This document shows, in pieces, positions 14,437 through 21,460 of a DNA stretch of 21,460 bases; positions within the stretch are counted from its first letter, which is position 1, and each line of letters begins with the position of its first letter. The notes under the pieces were generated by a model that saw only the letters and a program-made list of their open reading frames with translations, was not told where the DNA came from and searched no databases. The position numbers and the translations under genes were made by a program. Location of the stretch: assembly GCA_016207465.1 (NCBI GenBank), contig JACQPP010000082.1:1-21460 (forward strand). Reading direction: 5' to 3'. Origin of the DNA: Methanobacteriota archaeon (GTDB lineage: Archaea; Halobacteriota; Syntropharchaeia; JACQPP01).

Positions 14437-16302
14437 TCAGACAGCCCCGGGGGGGCGTGTCTGGTTGTGGTAGATGCCCACCAGGTAGGTGTAGCCAGTG
14501 ACGGTGGGGAGGCCGCGGTGGAGGCGGTAGGGGATGTCCTCGAGCCAGCGGGGGACCTGGGTATAGGCGAGGGCTGCCTCCCGGATTGTGGTGGTGTTCT
14601 CGCGGAGGGACTGGTTGAGGGGGCTCTCCAGGCAGCCGTAGCCGGTGGCGGCATACTCCGGGGAGAGCATAAGGTACCAGTTGCGGTATTCGCCGACGAC
14701 CTGGCGGCAGGCTTCCGGGGATGTCTCCATCCTCCAGCGCTCGTAGTAGATGTAGTCCACGGGGAGGACCTCATGCTTGCCGTAGAGTGTTCCCTGGGGG
14801 GTCACCAGCCCCCGGTCGGGGGTGACGCGGTAGCCCGGATGGGGGAGGCCGGCGGTGTGAATGGGGATGGTGGCGGGATTCGTGCGGACCATGTACTGCA
14901 GTTCGAGGGCAGTGAACGCATTGAAGTAGGTGGAGTAGATGTGGCGCTCCGTGAGGTCGAGGGTGAGGAAGGCGGGCTTGACCTGGGTCTCGGCCCGGGC
15001 GCTGGTGTCCATGTACTGGGCCACGTTGAGGTCGGAGGCGGCCAGGTGGTAGGTGAGGAGGAGGATACAGGCGAGGGCGGCCCCGCGGGCCACCCGGTGG
15101 TTCTCCGGGGCCCGGAGCCTCCGGAGGGCGTCCACCACCAGCCACGCCAGCAGGGGGAAGAAGGTGATGAGGCTGCGGCTGGTGGTCTGGGAGCGAACGG
15201 TGGGGGAGAAGGCGGTGCCGAGGATGGCGGAGGCGAGGCCCAGCAGGAGCAGGAGGGCATAGGTGCGGTGGGGCTGCTCCCCGCGCCAAGCCAGCAGGGA
15301 GAGGGCCCCGAGGGTGAGGAGGGCGTAGAGGGCGAGGAGGGGTTCCATGGCCCGGGGCGGGAAGAGGCTCTCCCAGAAGGTCCAGGAGTGGAATGGAGTG
15401 GCGAGGAGGAAGGTGGTGGCCAAGGGGAGGAGGAGGCCGGCGACGGCCAGGAGAGGGAGCCCTCGGCGGGAGGCGAGGCGGAGGCCGAAGCGGGGCAAGA
15501 GGGGGAGAGCCAGGAGGGCGAGGGCGAGAACACCGGTGAAGAGCAGCGGGGAGGTGAACTGGTAGAGGTTGAAGACGATGTGGGCCCCCATCTCCGCCAG
15601 GGGGGGCTTGAGTTCGCCGACGTTGGGGGTGGAGGACACTTGGAGGAGGAGGGAGACGAGGGTAGCGGCGACGGCCAGAGTGCCGGCGAGCCACTGGGGC
15701 CGGGTGAGGCGCTTCTCCCTCCAGAGGGGATAGGCGAGGCCCGCGACTCCGATGGCGAGGAGGCCGCGGAGGGACTCTTTCAGGAAGACTCCGGCGAAGG
15801 CAAGCAGAGCGAAGGCCAAGAGGGCAGGCAGGGTCCTCCGCTCCCCGGGCCCCCGGCCCAGGTGGAGGAAGAGGAGGAGGCAGGTGTAGAATAGGGGGAC
15901 CGCCATCAACTCCGCTTCCACGACCTGGAAGAGGTTGAACCAGGTGGGAGGCGCCGCCGCATAGAGCAGGGAGGCGGCGGCCGCCAGAAACGCAGAGCCC
16001 CCCATGCGGCGGTGGAAGACGTAGATGGCGAGGGTTCCGGCAGAGAGAAGGAGGGCGTTGAGGAGGTGCCAGGCGGCGGGGTCGGGCCCGAGGAGGCCGT
16101 GGAGCCCGCCGAGGAGGAGGATGTGGAGGGGACGGTAGTAACTGCCCCACACTTTGGTGGCGAAGATGTCCAGGGGGGACCGGGAGCCCTCGACGAAAGA
16201 GTCCCAAACATCATTGCCCCAGAATGGAGAGGGCAGGGCGACGAGGCCAGTGAGGAGGGCAACCAGGGCGACGAGGAGCGGGTACCGCAGCCGGAGGTCC
16301 AT
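14437..16302 (-). CDS. Polytopic membrane protein, GT-C-like family, paralogue B
   Basis: This 621-residue protein is a close paralogue of 7530-9380. It has GNDVWD (29-34), YRPLH (56-60), EAELMA (129-134), FLKES (173-177), the membrane core to about residue 430, and WLEDIPYRLHRGLP (586-599) near the end. GT-C-type transfer of a lipid-linked sugar outside the membrane is the likely function. I chose ATG 16302 because it aligns exactly with the start of paralogue A; an upstream TTG at 16329 would add nine residues. It leads a leftward operon with a GT2 that begins 14 bp downstream. An 81-bp stretch (15098-15178) is almost identical in DNA to 8179-8259 in paralogue A, while other parts are clearly diverged. 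Confidence 0.82.
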   Translation of the reverse strand: MDLRLRYPLLVALVALLTGLVALPSPFWGNDVWDSFVEGSRSPLDIFATKVWGSYYRPLHILLLGGLHGLLGPDPAAWHLLNALLLSAGTLAIYVFHRRMGGSAFLAAAASLLYAAAPPTWFNLFQVVEAELMAVPLFYTCLLLFLHLGRGPGERRTLPALLAFALLAFAGVFLKESLRGLLAIGVAGLAYPLWREKRLTRPQWLAGTLAVAATLVSLLLQVSSTPNVGELKPPLAEMGAHIVFNLYQFTSPLLFTGVLALALLALPLLPRFGLRLASRRGLPLLAVAGLLLPLATTFLLATPFHSWTFWESLFPPRAMEPLLALYALLTLGALSLLAWRGEQPHRTYALLLLLGLASAILGTAFSPTVRSQTTSRSLITFFPLLAWLVVDALRRLRAPENHRVARGAALACILLLTYHLAASDLNVAQYMDTSARAETQVKPAFLTLDLTERHIYSTYFNAFTALELQYMVRTNPATIPIHTAGLPHPGYRVTPDRGLVTPQGTLYGKHEVLPVDYIYYERWRMETSPEACRQVVGEYRNWYLMLSPEYAATGYGCLESPLNQSLRENTTTIREAALAYTQVPRWLEDIPYRLHRGLPTVTGYTYLVGIYHNQTRPPGAV

Positions 16303-16393
16303 GTGGATGAAAGGTGGCCCGAGGGCCAATATTCTTTGCGGGTGTCATCGGGAACCACAATATTTTAAACGACGCCGACAGGAGAAGGGTCAG
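16303..16393. promoter_or_regulatory. Divergent promoter region with two CAATATT boxes
   Basis: CAATATT occurs at 16327-16333 and again at 16358-16364, 31 bp apart. The first is centred 28 bp from the ATG at 16302 on the minus strand. The second runs into TTTAAA and is centred about 29 bp from the ATG at 16394 on the plus strand. Each is well placed as a TATA box for a leaderless or near-leaderless transcript. A GGAGAAGGG also precedes the rightward ATG. Confidence 0.55.
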
Positions 16394-17770
16394 ATGCGCA
16401 TCCGATGGCTAGTTTCGGCGGCTCTGGTCCTGGGCACTGTTGCCCTTCTGGTGGTGGTGCGACCACCCTGGGCCGAGACAGCTCCCCGGGAGGTCCCCTG
16501 GGTCTCGCGGGACCTGGACCCCCCTCCCGCGTTCCTGCGCTCGCTGGAGGAGACGACCCTGGACCGTGGCCGGTGGACACTGGTCTACCTGAAGAACTCC
16601 ACGCCGGAGAAGATGGACGAGGACAGCCGCCACATCTGGAGAAACGGGACCCCCAAAAAGGGGACCGGGGCTGTGGTGAACGTGCCCCTTCGCTATGCCC
16701 TCCACCAGATGGGCCACATCCTGCGCCTGGCGGGGTCCATCCCCGGGGGCGATGGGCTGCTCTCGGATGCCCGCGACCTCTTCCGGAACCTGACGGATGC
16801 CCTGGGCTATATGCCCGGCTATGACCTGGGGTGCGCGGGGCCCTACAGCCTGCTGGGGGTCATTGACCAGGTCCTCCCCCGGGACCACCCGGCCATTGTG
16901 AACATGACCCGGCGCCTCGTGGACCTGCGGGTGGCCAGCGGGGGGTGGGTGGTGCTGGACTACTCCCGGGCCAACCGGACCGGGGGCGGTCCTTATGTCC
17001 AGGCGGCCTCGGAGACCACCCCGGCCGCCATCCTCACCCTGCGGCGCGCGGGATACACCCTCGAAGACCCGGTCATCCAGGGGGCCATCCGCTCCCTCGA
17101 CCGCTCCGTCCTCGAGGACGCCTACCGGGAGGAATACCCCGAGGACTACATGGTGGGGAACGGCTGGGTCCTGCTCTCCTACAAGAAGAACGGCATCCGC
17201 AGCCTCGATGCCTTCCGCAAGGCGCGCGGCGAACTGGTGGGGGAGATTCTGCGCAACCACTCCGACCCCGACCGCATCTACCTGGTGTCCATCGGCCTCC
17301 TGGGCCTCCAGGGGTTCATCCCCGAGGGGTCGGAGCCCTACCGCCTGGGGCTGGAGGCCATCCGGCAGACCTACGACCCGGCGAACCACACCTGGCGGGC
17401 CAACGGCTCGACCCTCTTCGGGCGAGGCTTCTTCAACACCACCAGCTACAACATGGGCCCCCTCATGGTCCTCCATCGGAAGGGATACAACGGCTCCTAC
17501 CTGGATACTCTGCTGGAGCCGCCGCCTGCCCTCTGCGGTCCTCCCCGGGTCAGTATCTCCGAGGCCCCGGGGGGACTCCGGGTGCAGGTGCGCTCCCCGG
17601 CGGCCCAGAAGGTGGAGGTTGACTACACCACCGATGGATACCGGACCATCGGCAACGCAAGCCTCTCCGGTGGTGCAGGCGAGTTCTCGGGGGTCATCCC
17701 CCGGGGGGACTTCCAGTTGGTCTTCCAGTGCGGGCCCGGGTACGAGTTGAGTTCCTGGTACCGCCCGTAG
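16394..17770 (+). CDS. Exported helical-repeat protein with many N-glycosylation sequons
   Basis: This 458-residue protein has an N-terminal signal anchor (about 4-23) and no other membrane segment, so it should be extracytoplasmic. Residues about 95-375 look like paired helices with Gly-rich turns (for example AAILTLRRAGYTLEDPVIQGAIRSL, split here only by helix breaks), suggesting an alpha/alpha-toroid as in prenyltransferase-like or six-hairpin glycan-active proteins. A small beta domain (about 383-455) ends it. I count 11 sequons (Asn68, 84, 132, 170, 194, 288, 331, 337, 348, 366, 421). The reading frame is open upstream to 16154, but ATG 16394 gives the signal sequence and has a ribosome-binding sequence. 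It is divergent from GT-C B, and its stop is only 3 bp from that of the convergent gene. I do not recognise a specific family or catalytic residues. Confidence 0.77.
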   Translation: MRIRWLVSAALVLGTVALLVVVRPPWAETAPREVPWVSRDLDPPPAFLRSLEETTLDRGRWTLVYLKNSTPEKMDEDSRHIWRNGTPKKGTGAVVNVPLRYALHQMGHILRLAGSIPGGDGLLSDARDLFRNLTDALGYMPGYDLGCAGPYSLLGVIDQVLPRDHPAIVNMTRRLVDLRVASGGWVVLDYSRANRTGGGPYVQAASETTPAAILTLRRAGYTLEDPVIQGAIRSLDRSVLEDAYREEYPEDYMVGNGWVLLSYKKNGIRSLDAFRKARGELVGEILRNHSDPDRIYLVSIGLLGLQGFIPEGSEPYRLGLEAIRQTYDPANHTWRANGSTLFGRGFFNTTSYNMGPLMVLHRKGYNGSYLDTLLEPPPALCGPPRVSISEAPGGLRVQVRSPAAQKVEVDYTTDGYRTIGNASLSGGAGEFSGVIPRGDFQLVFQCGPGYELSSWYRP

Positions 17771-17773
17771 GGA

Positions 17774-18940
17774 CTATGGGTAGCCGAGGAGGGCGATGGC
17801 GGTGATGACCGCGTAGGAGTGTTCCTTGTGGCTGCTGGAGCAGTCATGGGGGTACATCCGGTGGGGGTCGCTCCAGCAGAACTCGAGACTGACCCAAACG
17901 GCGGGGAGAATGCTTCGGTCTGCCTCGGGGAAGAGCCGGGCGACCTGGGTGTGGTAGGGATACCACTCGGACTTGTGGACCGGGGTGCTGTCCACGACGA
18001 CCCGGGGGGCCCAGTAGCGGACGGTCCCGAGGAGGACCTCGCGGTAGCGCGGCTGGGGCTGGATGCGGTAGAGTTCGAGGAGGCCGAAGCCGATTTCGGC
18101 GCTGACTTCGGGGTGGCTCCAGTTGGTGAAGTATCCCTCCGGCCGGTAGAGGTGGGCGATGTAGTGGTCGGCCATGGCCCTGGCCCTCTGGAGGTAACGG
18201 GAGTCGCCGAGGACGCGGTGGGCGTAGACCAGGCTGGGGATGGTGAGGCCGTCCCGGGTGAGGCGCTCGTTGCGGAGGACCCCGTCGGCCACGCAGCAGC
18301 GGAGCTCGCCGCTCTCGGGGAGGTAGTTGTCAATGAGGCCGTCGAAGGTCTCCCGGGCCCACCGGCGGTAGGTGGTGTTGCCGGTTAGCTCGTGGAGCTG
18401 GAGGTAGAGGGAGCCGATGAGGGCGTCGTTGACGGCCCCCCGCTGGCCACGGATGCGGTCCACCATCTCATAGGAGCGGTTGGCGGGGTCCCAGAACTCC
18501 CGGCGGATGCCCCGGGCGACCCCCTCGGCGATGGAGAGGAGGCGGGGCTCCCGGCTCCTCTCGTACTCCACGAGAAAGGCGCTGGCAATCCAGGCGTTGA
18601 ATCCGCTGAAGACGTCGGAGCCGTACTCGTCGAAGAACCAGGGGACTCCATAGACGGTGGAGCCCTTGTTGCCGTAGTCGCGACCATACTCGCCATCGAA
18701 ACTGGTGTTGAAGAGGTCCCGCGGGGGGAGGTAGAAGTCCTCGATGATGGAGTCCACCATCAGGGCCCGCCGGGTGTGGTTCTGGGAGACCTGGACCCCA
18801 TCGAGGGGGACGGCCCGCATGTAGTAGGTGGAGTTCTGTCGGGGGACGGCTGGGGGGTCCCCTTCAAGGCGCACCAGGGCGAGGAGCAGCAGGGCGGCGA
18901 GGAGCCCCGCCGCCGCCAGCCCCACGACACGGCGTCTCAT
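17774..18940 (-). CDS. Exported alpha/alpha-toroid-like protein, unknown function
   Basis: This 388-residue protein has an N-terminal hydrophobic signal anchor (about 5-23) followed by an extracytoplasmic domain with helical pairs, for example NDALIGSLYLQLHELTG (171-187) and SAEIGFGLLELYRIQ (280-294). Aromatic and acidic residues near 98-118, plus a conserved-looking tail with Cys, His and Trp (354-374), resemble six-hairpin glycosidase or epimerase-like toroids. A glycan-processing role is possible but no active site can be fixed. Six sequons are visible (Asn36, 54, 78, 154, 188, 273). The ATG at 18940 overlaps the stop of the upstream GT2 by 4 bp (ATGA), so translation is probably coupled and the two products likely act together. 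Confidence 0.75.
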   Translation of the reverse strand: MRRRVVGLAAAGLLAALLLLALVRLEGDPPAVPRQNSTYYMRAVPLDGVQVSQNHTRRALMVDSIIEDFYLPPRDLFNTSFDGEYGRDYGNKGSTVYGVPWFFDEYGSDVFSGFNAWIASAFLVEYERSREPRLLSIAEGVARGIRREFWDPANRSYEMVDRIRGQRGAVNDALIGSLYLQLHELTGNTTYRRWARETFDGLIDNYLPESGELRCCVADGVLRNERLTRDGLTIPSLVYAHRVLGDSRYLQRARAMADHYIAHLYRPEGYFTNWSHPEVSAEIGFGLLELYRIQPQPRYREVLLGTVRYWAPRVVVDSTPVHKSEWYPYHTQVARLFPEADRSILPAVWVSLEFCWSDPHRMYPHDCSSSHKEHSYAVITAIALLGYP

Positions 18941-19629
18941 CCCGGAGACCCCCGGCGGCGGTATCCCGCCATGAGCCGCAGGTGCCTCCACCCGTCCCGG
19001 AAGGAGCGAATCTTCGAGACCCCCCCCGGGCGGCTCCGGTAGGAGACCGGGACCTCTGCGACACGGAGCCCCAGGCGGGCGGCCTCCAGCACCATCTCGG
19101 TGGCGAACTCGAAGCCGTCGCATTCCAGGCGCATCCCCCGGAGGGCATCGCGGCGGATGGCCCGCAGACCGCAGTGGACATCCCCCAGGGTGAGCCCGGT
19201 GGCCCGGCGGCAGACCCAGGAGAGAAACGGGTTGCCCAGGTGGCGGTGGAGAAACGGCATGGCCCCCGGCTGGAGGCCCCCACGGAAGCGGTTTCCCAGG
19301 ACCAGGTCGGCCTCCCCGCGCTCCAGAAGCCCGAGGAGGCGGGGGGCCTCCCGGAACTCATAGGTCCCGTCGGCGTCCCCCAACAGGAGGAGTTCCCCCC
19401 GGGCCGCCTGGAGCCCCTCGCGGCAGGCCCGGCCGTAGCCGGGGCCCCCCGGTTGGAGGACTGCCGCCCCCCGTTCGCGGGCGATGCGGGGGGTCCCGTC
19501 GGTGGAGCTGTCCACCACGAGGAGTTCCGCATCGGGCAGCGCGGAGCGGAGACCCTCGATGCAGCGGGCGATGGATGCCTCCTCGTTGAGGGAAGGAAGA
19601 ACTACGGACACATGGAGCCCGGGGGCCAT
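18937..19629 (-). CDS. GT2 family glycosyltransferase, dolichyl-phosphate mannose/glucose synthase-like
   Basis: This 230-residue GT-A enzyme has VVLPSLNEEASI (9-20), VVDSSTDGT (38-46), the metal-binding GDADGTYEF (84-92), GNRFRGG (112-118), GDVHCGLRAI (149-158) and DGFEFATEM (171-179), ending with a basic segment and no membrane helices. This motif set is typical of enzymes that transfer a hexose from a nucleotide sugar to a polyprenyl phosphate at the cytoplasmic face. A GGAG lies eight bases before the ATG (plus-strand 19637-19640), and a TATA box lies about 29 bp upstream. The gene leads a two-gene operon with the exported toroid protein through a 4-bp overlap. It is divergent from the sequon-rich beta-helix gene at 19744. 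The sugar is not predictable. Confidence 0.92.
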   Translation of the reverse strand: MAPGLHVSVVLPSLNEEASIARCIEGLRSALPDAELLVVDSSTDGTPRIARERGAAVLQPGGPGYGRACREGLQAARGELLLLGDADGTYEFREAPRLLGLLERGEADLVLGNRFRGGLQPGAMPFLHRHLGNPFLSWVCRRATGLTLGDVHCGLRAIRRDALRGMRLECDGFEFATEMVLEAARLGLRVAEVPVSYRSRPGGVSKIRSFRDGWRHLRLMAGYRRRGSPG

Positions 19630-19743
19630 CAGTAGTCTCCGGGGCGGGGCGGGTTATAATTCCTCGGCCATCCGCGGAGCCGCAAGCCGCATTGTGAAAG
19701 ATTTTGTCCCCGGAGGGCCCAGCCTCCTCCACGAGGTTTCCCC
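19630..19743. promoter_or_regulatory. Divergent promoter region (GT2 operon / beta-helix protein)
   Basis: AATTATAA on the minus strand (plus-strand 19654-19661) is centred about 29 bp from the GT2 ATG at 19629, the right spacing for a leaderless or very short leader. The same A/T box is nearly symmetrical but lies about 86 bp from the ATG at 19744. For that gene the weaker string GAAAGATTTT (about 19696-19705) is closer, at about 42 bp. Confidence 0.5.
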
Positions 19744-21460
19744 ATGAGGCTCCATGTCATCGCCCTGGCTCTGCTGGTTCTCCCCGGAATCGGTGGGGCC
19801 ACCTGCGAACCCCCCTCTGCGGGAACCTGGGCCATCAACCCCGGAGAGACATGCAGCATCTCCAACAGCGGGGGGACCCTCAGCGGGAGCCTGGAGGTCT
19901 CGGGGACCCTTGTTCTCGCGAACGTAGACTTCCGAATCAACGCCACCGCCCCAGGCTCCGTCCGGCTGAACGTCTCTCCCACCGGGACGCTGACGGTCAG
20001 CGGCGGGCAGATTGTCCCCTCGGACCAGCCCTTCACCTTCACCTCCTGGGGGTTTCTCTCCCTCCAGGACACCGCTATCTCCACCGGCAAGGGCCTCCAG
20101 TTCTACTCGGGGAACAACACCCTCCGGAATGTGACCATCACCGCGGGCAGCAGCTCGGGCCTCCTCCTGCAGGGGGCGGGGGGCTCCACCATCCGGGACT
20201 CCACCGTGGCCTCCAGCAACCTGGTGGGCATCGTCCTCTCCGGCTCGACCGGCAACACCCTGGAGAACCTCACCCTCCTCTCCAACTCCAAGACCGGGGT
20301 CCATGTCCTCGCCTCCACCGGGAACACCCTCGCCCGGCTGGCGGTCACCGGCTCCGGGGAGGGGATGCTCCTCCAGGACTCGGCGGACACCACCGTGGCC
20401 AACCTCACGGTAACCGGCCCGACGACCGGGGTGCGCGTCCTGCGCTCCCGCAACTCGACCCTGCGGGACATCTTCGTGGACACCGCCCCCAAGGCCCTCG
20501 AGGCCGTGGACTCCAGCGGGGCCCGGGTGACGAACCTCACCCTGAACGGGGTGGCCACCGGGGCCAACCTCTCCAACGCCACCGGCTTCGAGTTCCACGC
20601 CTCCGCCCTCCAGGGGGCCGACGGCCTCCGCCTGGGGCGCTCCACCGCCAACCTCACCTCCACCACCCTCGCCGGGACCCAGAGGGACCTCTGGCTCCAG
20701 GGGGCCTCCCAGGCCAACCTCACCAACACCACCTTCGAGACCAGCCGCCTCCTCATCGAGGACACCTCCGAGGCCCAGGTGGGATGGACCCTGGGGGTCC
20801 GGATCACCGGGGCCGGCGGCTACCCCATCACAGGGGCCTCCGTGGAGGTCAGGAACGCCAGCGGGGGGGTGGCCACCAACAGCAGCCTCCTCGGGCGCAC
20901 CACCGACAGCGACGGCTGGCTCCGCGACATCCCCGTCCCCATGACCCGCCGCAACTCCACCGGGGAGGCCAACCAGACCCCCCACACCATCGAGGCCTCC
21001 TACCCCACCCTCACCACCAACAAAACCAACACCACCGCCGAAATCATCGGCCCCCGGAACGTGACCCTCACCCTCAACGCCTCCGACGCCACACCCCTCG
21101 ACGCCTCCCCCCCGCTGGTGCAAATCACCTCCCCCGCCTCCGGGGCCACCCTCCTCACCAACCCCGTCACCGTCACCGTCCAGGTCAACGGCACCGGCTC
21201 CAACGCCTCGGCCCTCCTCCAGGTCAACGGGGCCAACCTCTCCTCCCAGAACCTGGGACAGGAGAACGGCACCCTCACCTTCACCGCCACCCTCGCCCAG
21301 GGCTCCAACACCCTGGTGGCCTTCGGCCTCGACGCCGCCGGAAACCTTGCCAACCACACCATCACCGTCACCCTCCTCCTGGGAAGCGGGAACGACACAG
21401 GCTCCTCGCCCGCGGGCGGAGGAGGCGGAGGAGGAGCGCTCCCCACCCCACCCCCCACCC
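19744..21460 (+). CDS. Exported parallel beta-helix protein, extremely sequon-rich, 3' end beyond window
   Basis: The frame is open from the ATG at 19744 to the right edge, giving 572 residues without a stop. A signal peptide (about 1-19) is followed by a two-cysteine module (Cys21 and Cys37 around TWAINPGETC) like that of 9451-11778. PbH1-type beta-helix repeats follow to about residue 345, for example STIRDSTVASSNLVG. Next come a carboxypeptidase-regulatory-like beta domain (about 346-445), an Ig-like domain beginning PPLVQITSPASGATL (456-470), and a Gly7 stretch (558-564) leading into a Pro-rich linker. I count 27 N-X-S/T sequons, about one per 21 residues. Thr, Ser and Asn dominate, with almost uniform ACC, AAC and CTC codons in the second half. 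It is probably a heavily glycosylated surface or S-layer-associated protein. A membrane anchor would be expected just past the edge. Confidence 0.88.
   Translation, partial: MRLHVIALALLVLPGIGGATCEPPSAGTWAINPGETCSISNSGGTLSGSLEVSGTLVLANVDFRINATAPGSVRLNVSPTGTLTVSGGQIVPSDQPFTFTSWGFLSLQDTAISTGKGLQFYSGNNTLRNVTITAGSSSGLLLQGAGGSTIRDSTVASSNLVGIVLSGSTGNTLENLTLLSNSKTGVHVLASTGNTLARLAVTGSGEGMLLQDSADTTVANLTVTGPTTGVRVLRSRNSTLRDIFVDTAPKALEAVDSSGARVTNLTLNGVATGANLSNATGFEFHASALQGADGLRLGRSTANLTSTTLAGTQRDLWLQGASQANLTNTTFETSRLLIEDTSEAQVGWTLGVRITGAGGYPITGASVEVRNASGGVATNSSLLGRTTDSDGWLRDIPVPMTRRNSTGEANQTPHTIEASYPTLTTNKTNTTAEIIGPRNVTLTLNASDATPLDASPPLVQITSPASGATLLTNPVTVTVQVNGTGSNASALLQVNGANLSSQNLGQENGTLTFTATLAQGSNTLVAFGLDAAGNLANHTITVTLLLGSGNDTGSSPAGGGGGGGALPTPPPT
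21433..21442. repeat. 10-bp palindrome at the Gly-to-Pro linker junction
   Basis: GGAGCGCTCC lies where the G-rich poly-Gly codons meet the C-rich Pro codons. The symmetry probably reflects codon use (GGA GCG CTC CCC) rather than a regulatory element. Confidence 0.25.

Noticed and set aside
14257..15894. Long plus-strand open frame across GT-C paralogue B
   Set aside because: It is antisense to a gene with clear membrane topology and paralogues. Its translation is a low-complexity Gly/Glu/Ala/Arg mix, as expected from GC-rich antisense frames. The same applies to the plus-strand frame 2650-4233 and the minus-strand frame 19654-21357.
7530..16302. Assigning a GT-C protein as the oligosaccharyltransferase AglB/STT3
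   Set aside because: No WWDYG-type motif or STT3 DxD pattern is visible in any of the four proteins. They look more like single-sugar GT-C transferases.
21412..21460. Simple G-rich/C-rich repeat at the right edge as a mobile or structural DNA element
   Set aside because: It is in frame as a Gly7 and Pro/Thr linker of the beta-helix protein, which explains its composition.

Overview
The window is GC-rich and densely coding, and it looks archaeal. TATA-like A/T boxes sit about 28-47 bp upstream of many start codons, and no bacterial -35/-10 pairs are evident. Exported proteins carry many N-X-S/T sequons. Glycosyltransferases of the polyprenyl-phosphate type sit beside polytopic GT-C-like membrane proteins. 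An acyl-CoA dehydrogenase together with high GC would fit an uncultivated Thermoplasmatota-like lineage, but that placement is inference; no rRNA or ribosomal marker is present.

Layout. Positions 1-231 are non-coding and hold several dyads. Next come a leftward acyl-CoA dehydrogenase (232-1482) and a divergent predicted lipoprotein (1589-2419). Two tandem leftward cobalamin-binding radical SAM enzymes follow (2596-4059 and 4122-5597). From about 5.9 kb to the right end nearly everything concerns the cell envelope. There are four large GT-C-like membrane proteins (5934-7472 +, 7530-9380 -, 11787-13625 -, 14437-16302 -), two GT2 glycosyltransferases (13679-14422 -, 18937-19629 -), two exported parallel beta-helix proteins (9451-11778 + and 19744 to the right edge, open-ended), and two exported helical-repeat proteins (16394-17770 + and 17774-18940 -).

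How they may work together. A GT2 enzyme of this type normally makes a lipid-phosphate-linked sugar in the cytoplasm. GT-C enzymes use such donors on the outer face of the membrane. The exported proteins carry 5 to 27 sequons each and are plausible acceptors. Three times in the window, an exported sequon-rich protein is transcribed divergently from a glycosyltransferase or a GT operon (9381-9450, 16303-16393, 19630-19743). Three of the membrane proteins (7530-9380, 14437-16302, 11787-13625) form one paralogous family with a shared motif series and a shared C-terminal extracytoplasmic domain. I read the region as a surface glycoprotein and glycan assembly island. The enzymatic specificities and the acceptor relationships are inference.

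I saw no tRNA, rRNA, CRISPR array, transposase or insertion sequence.
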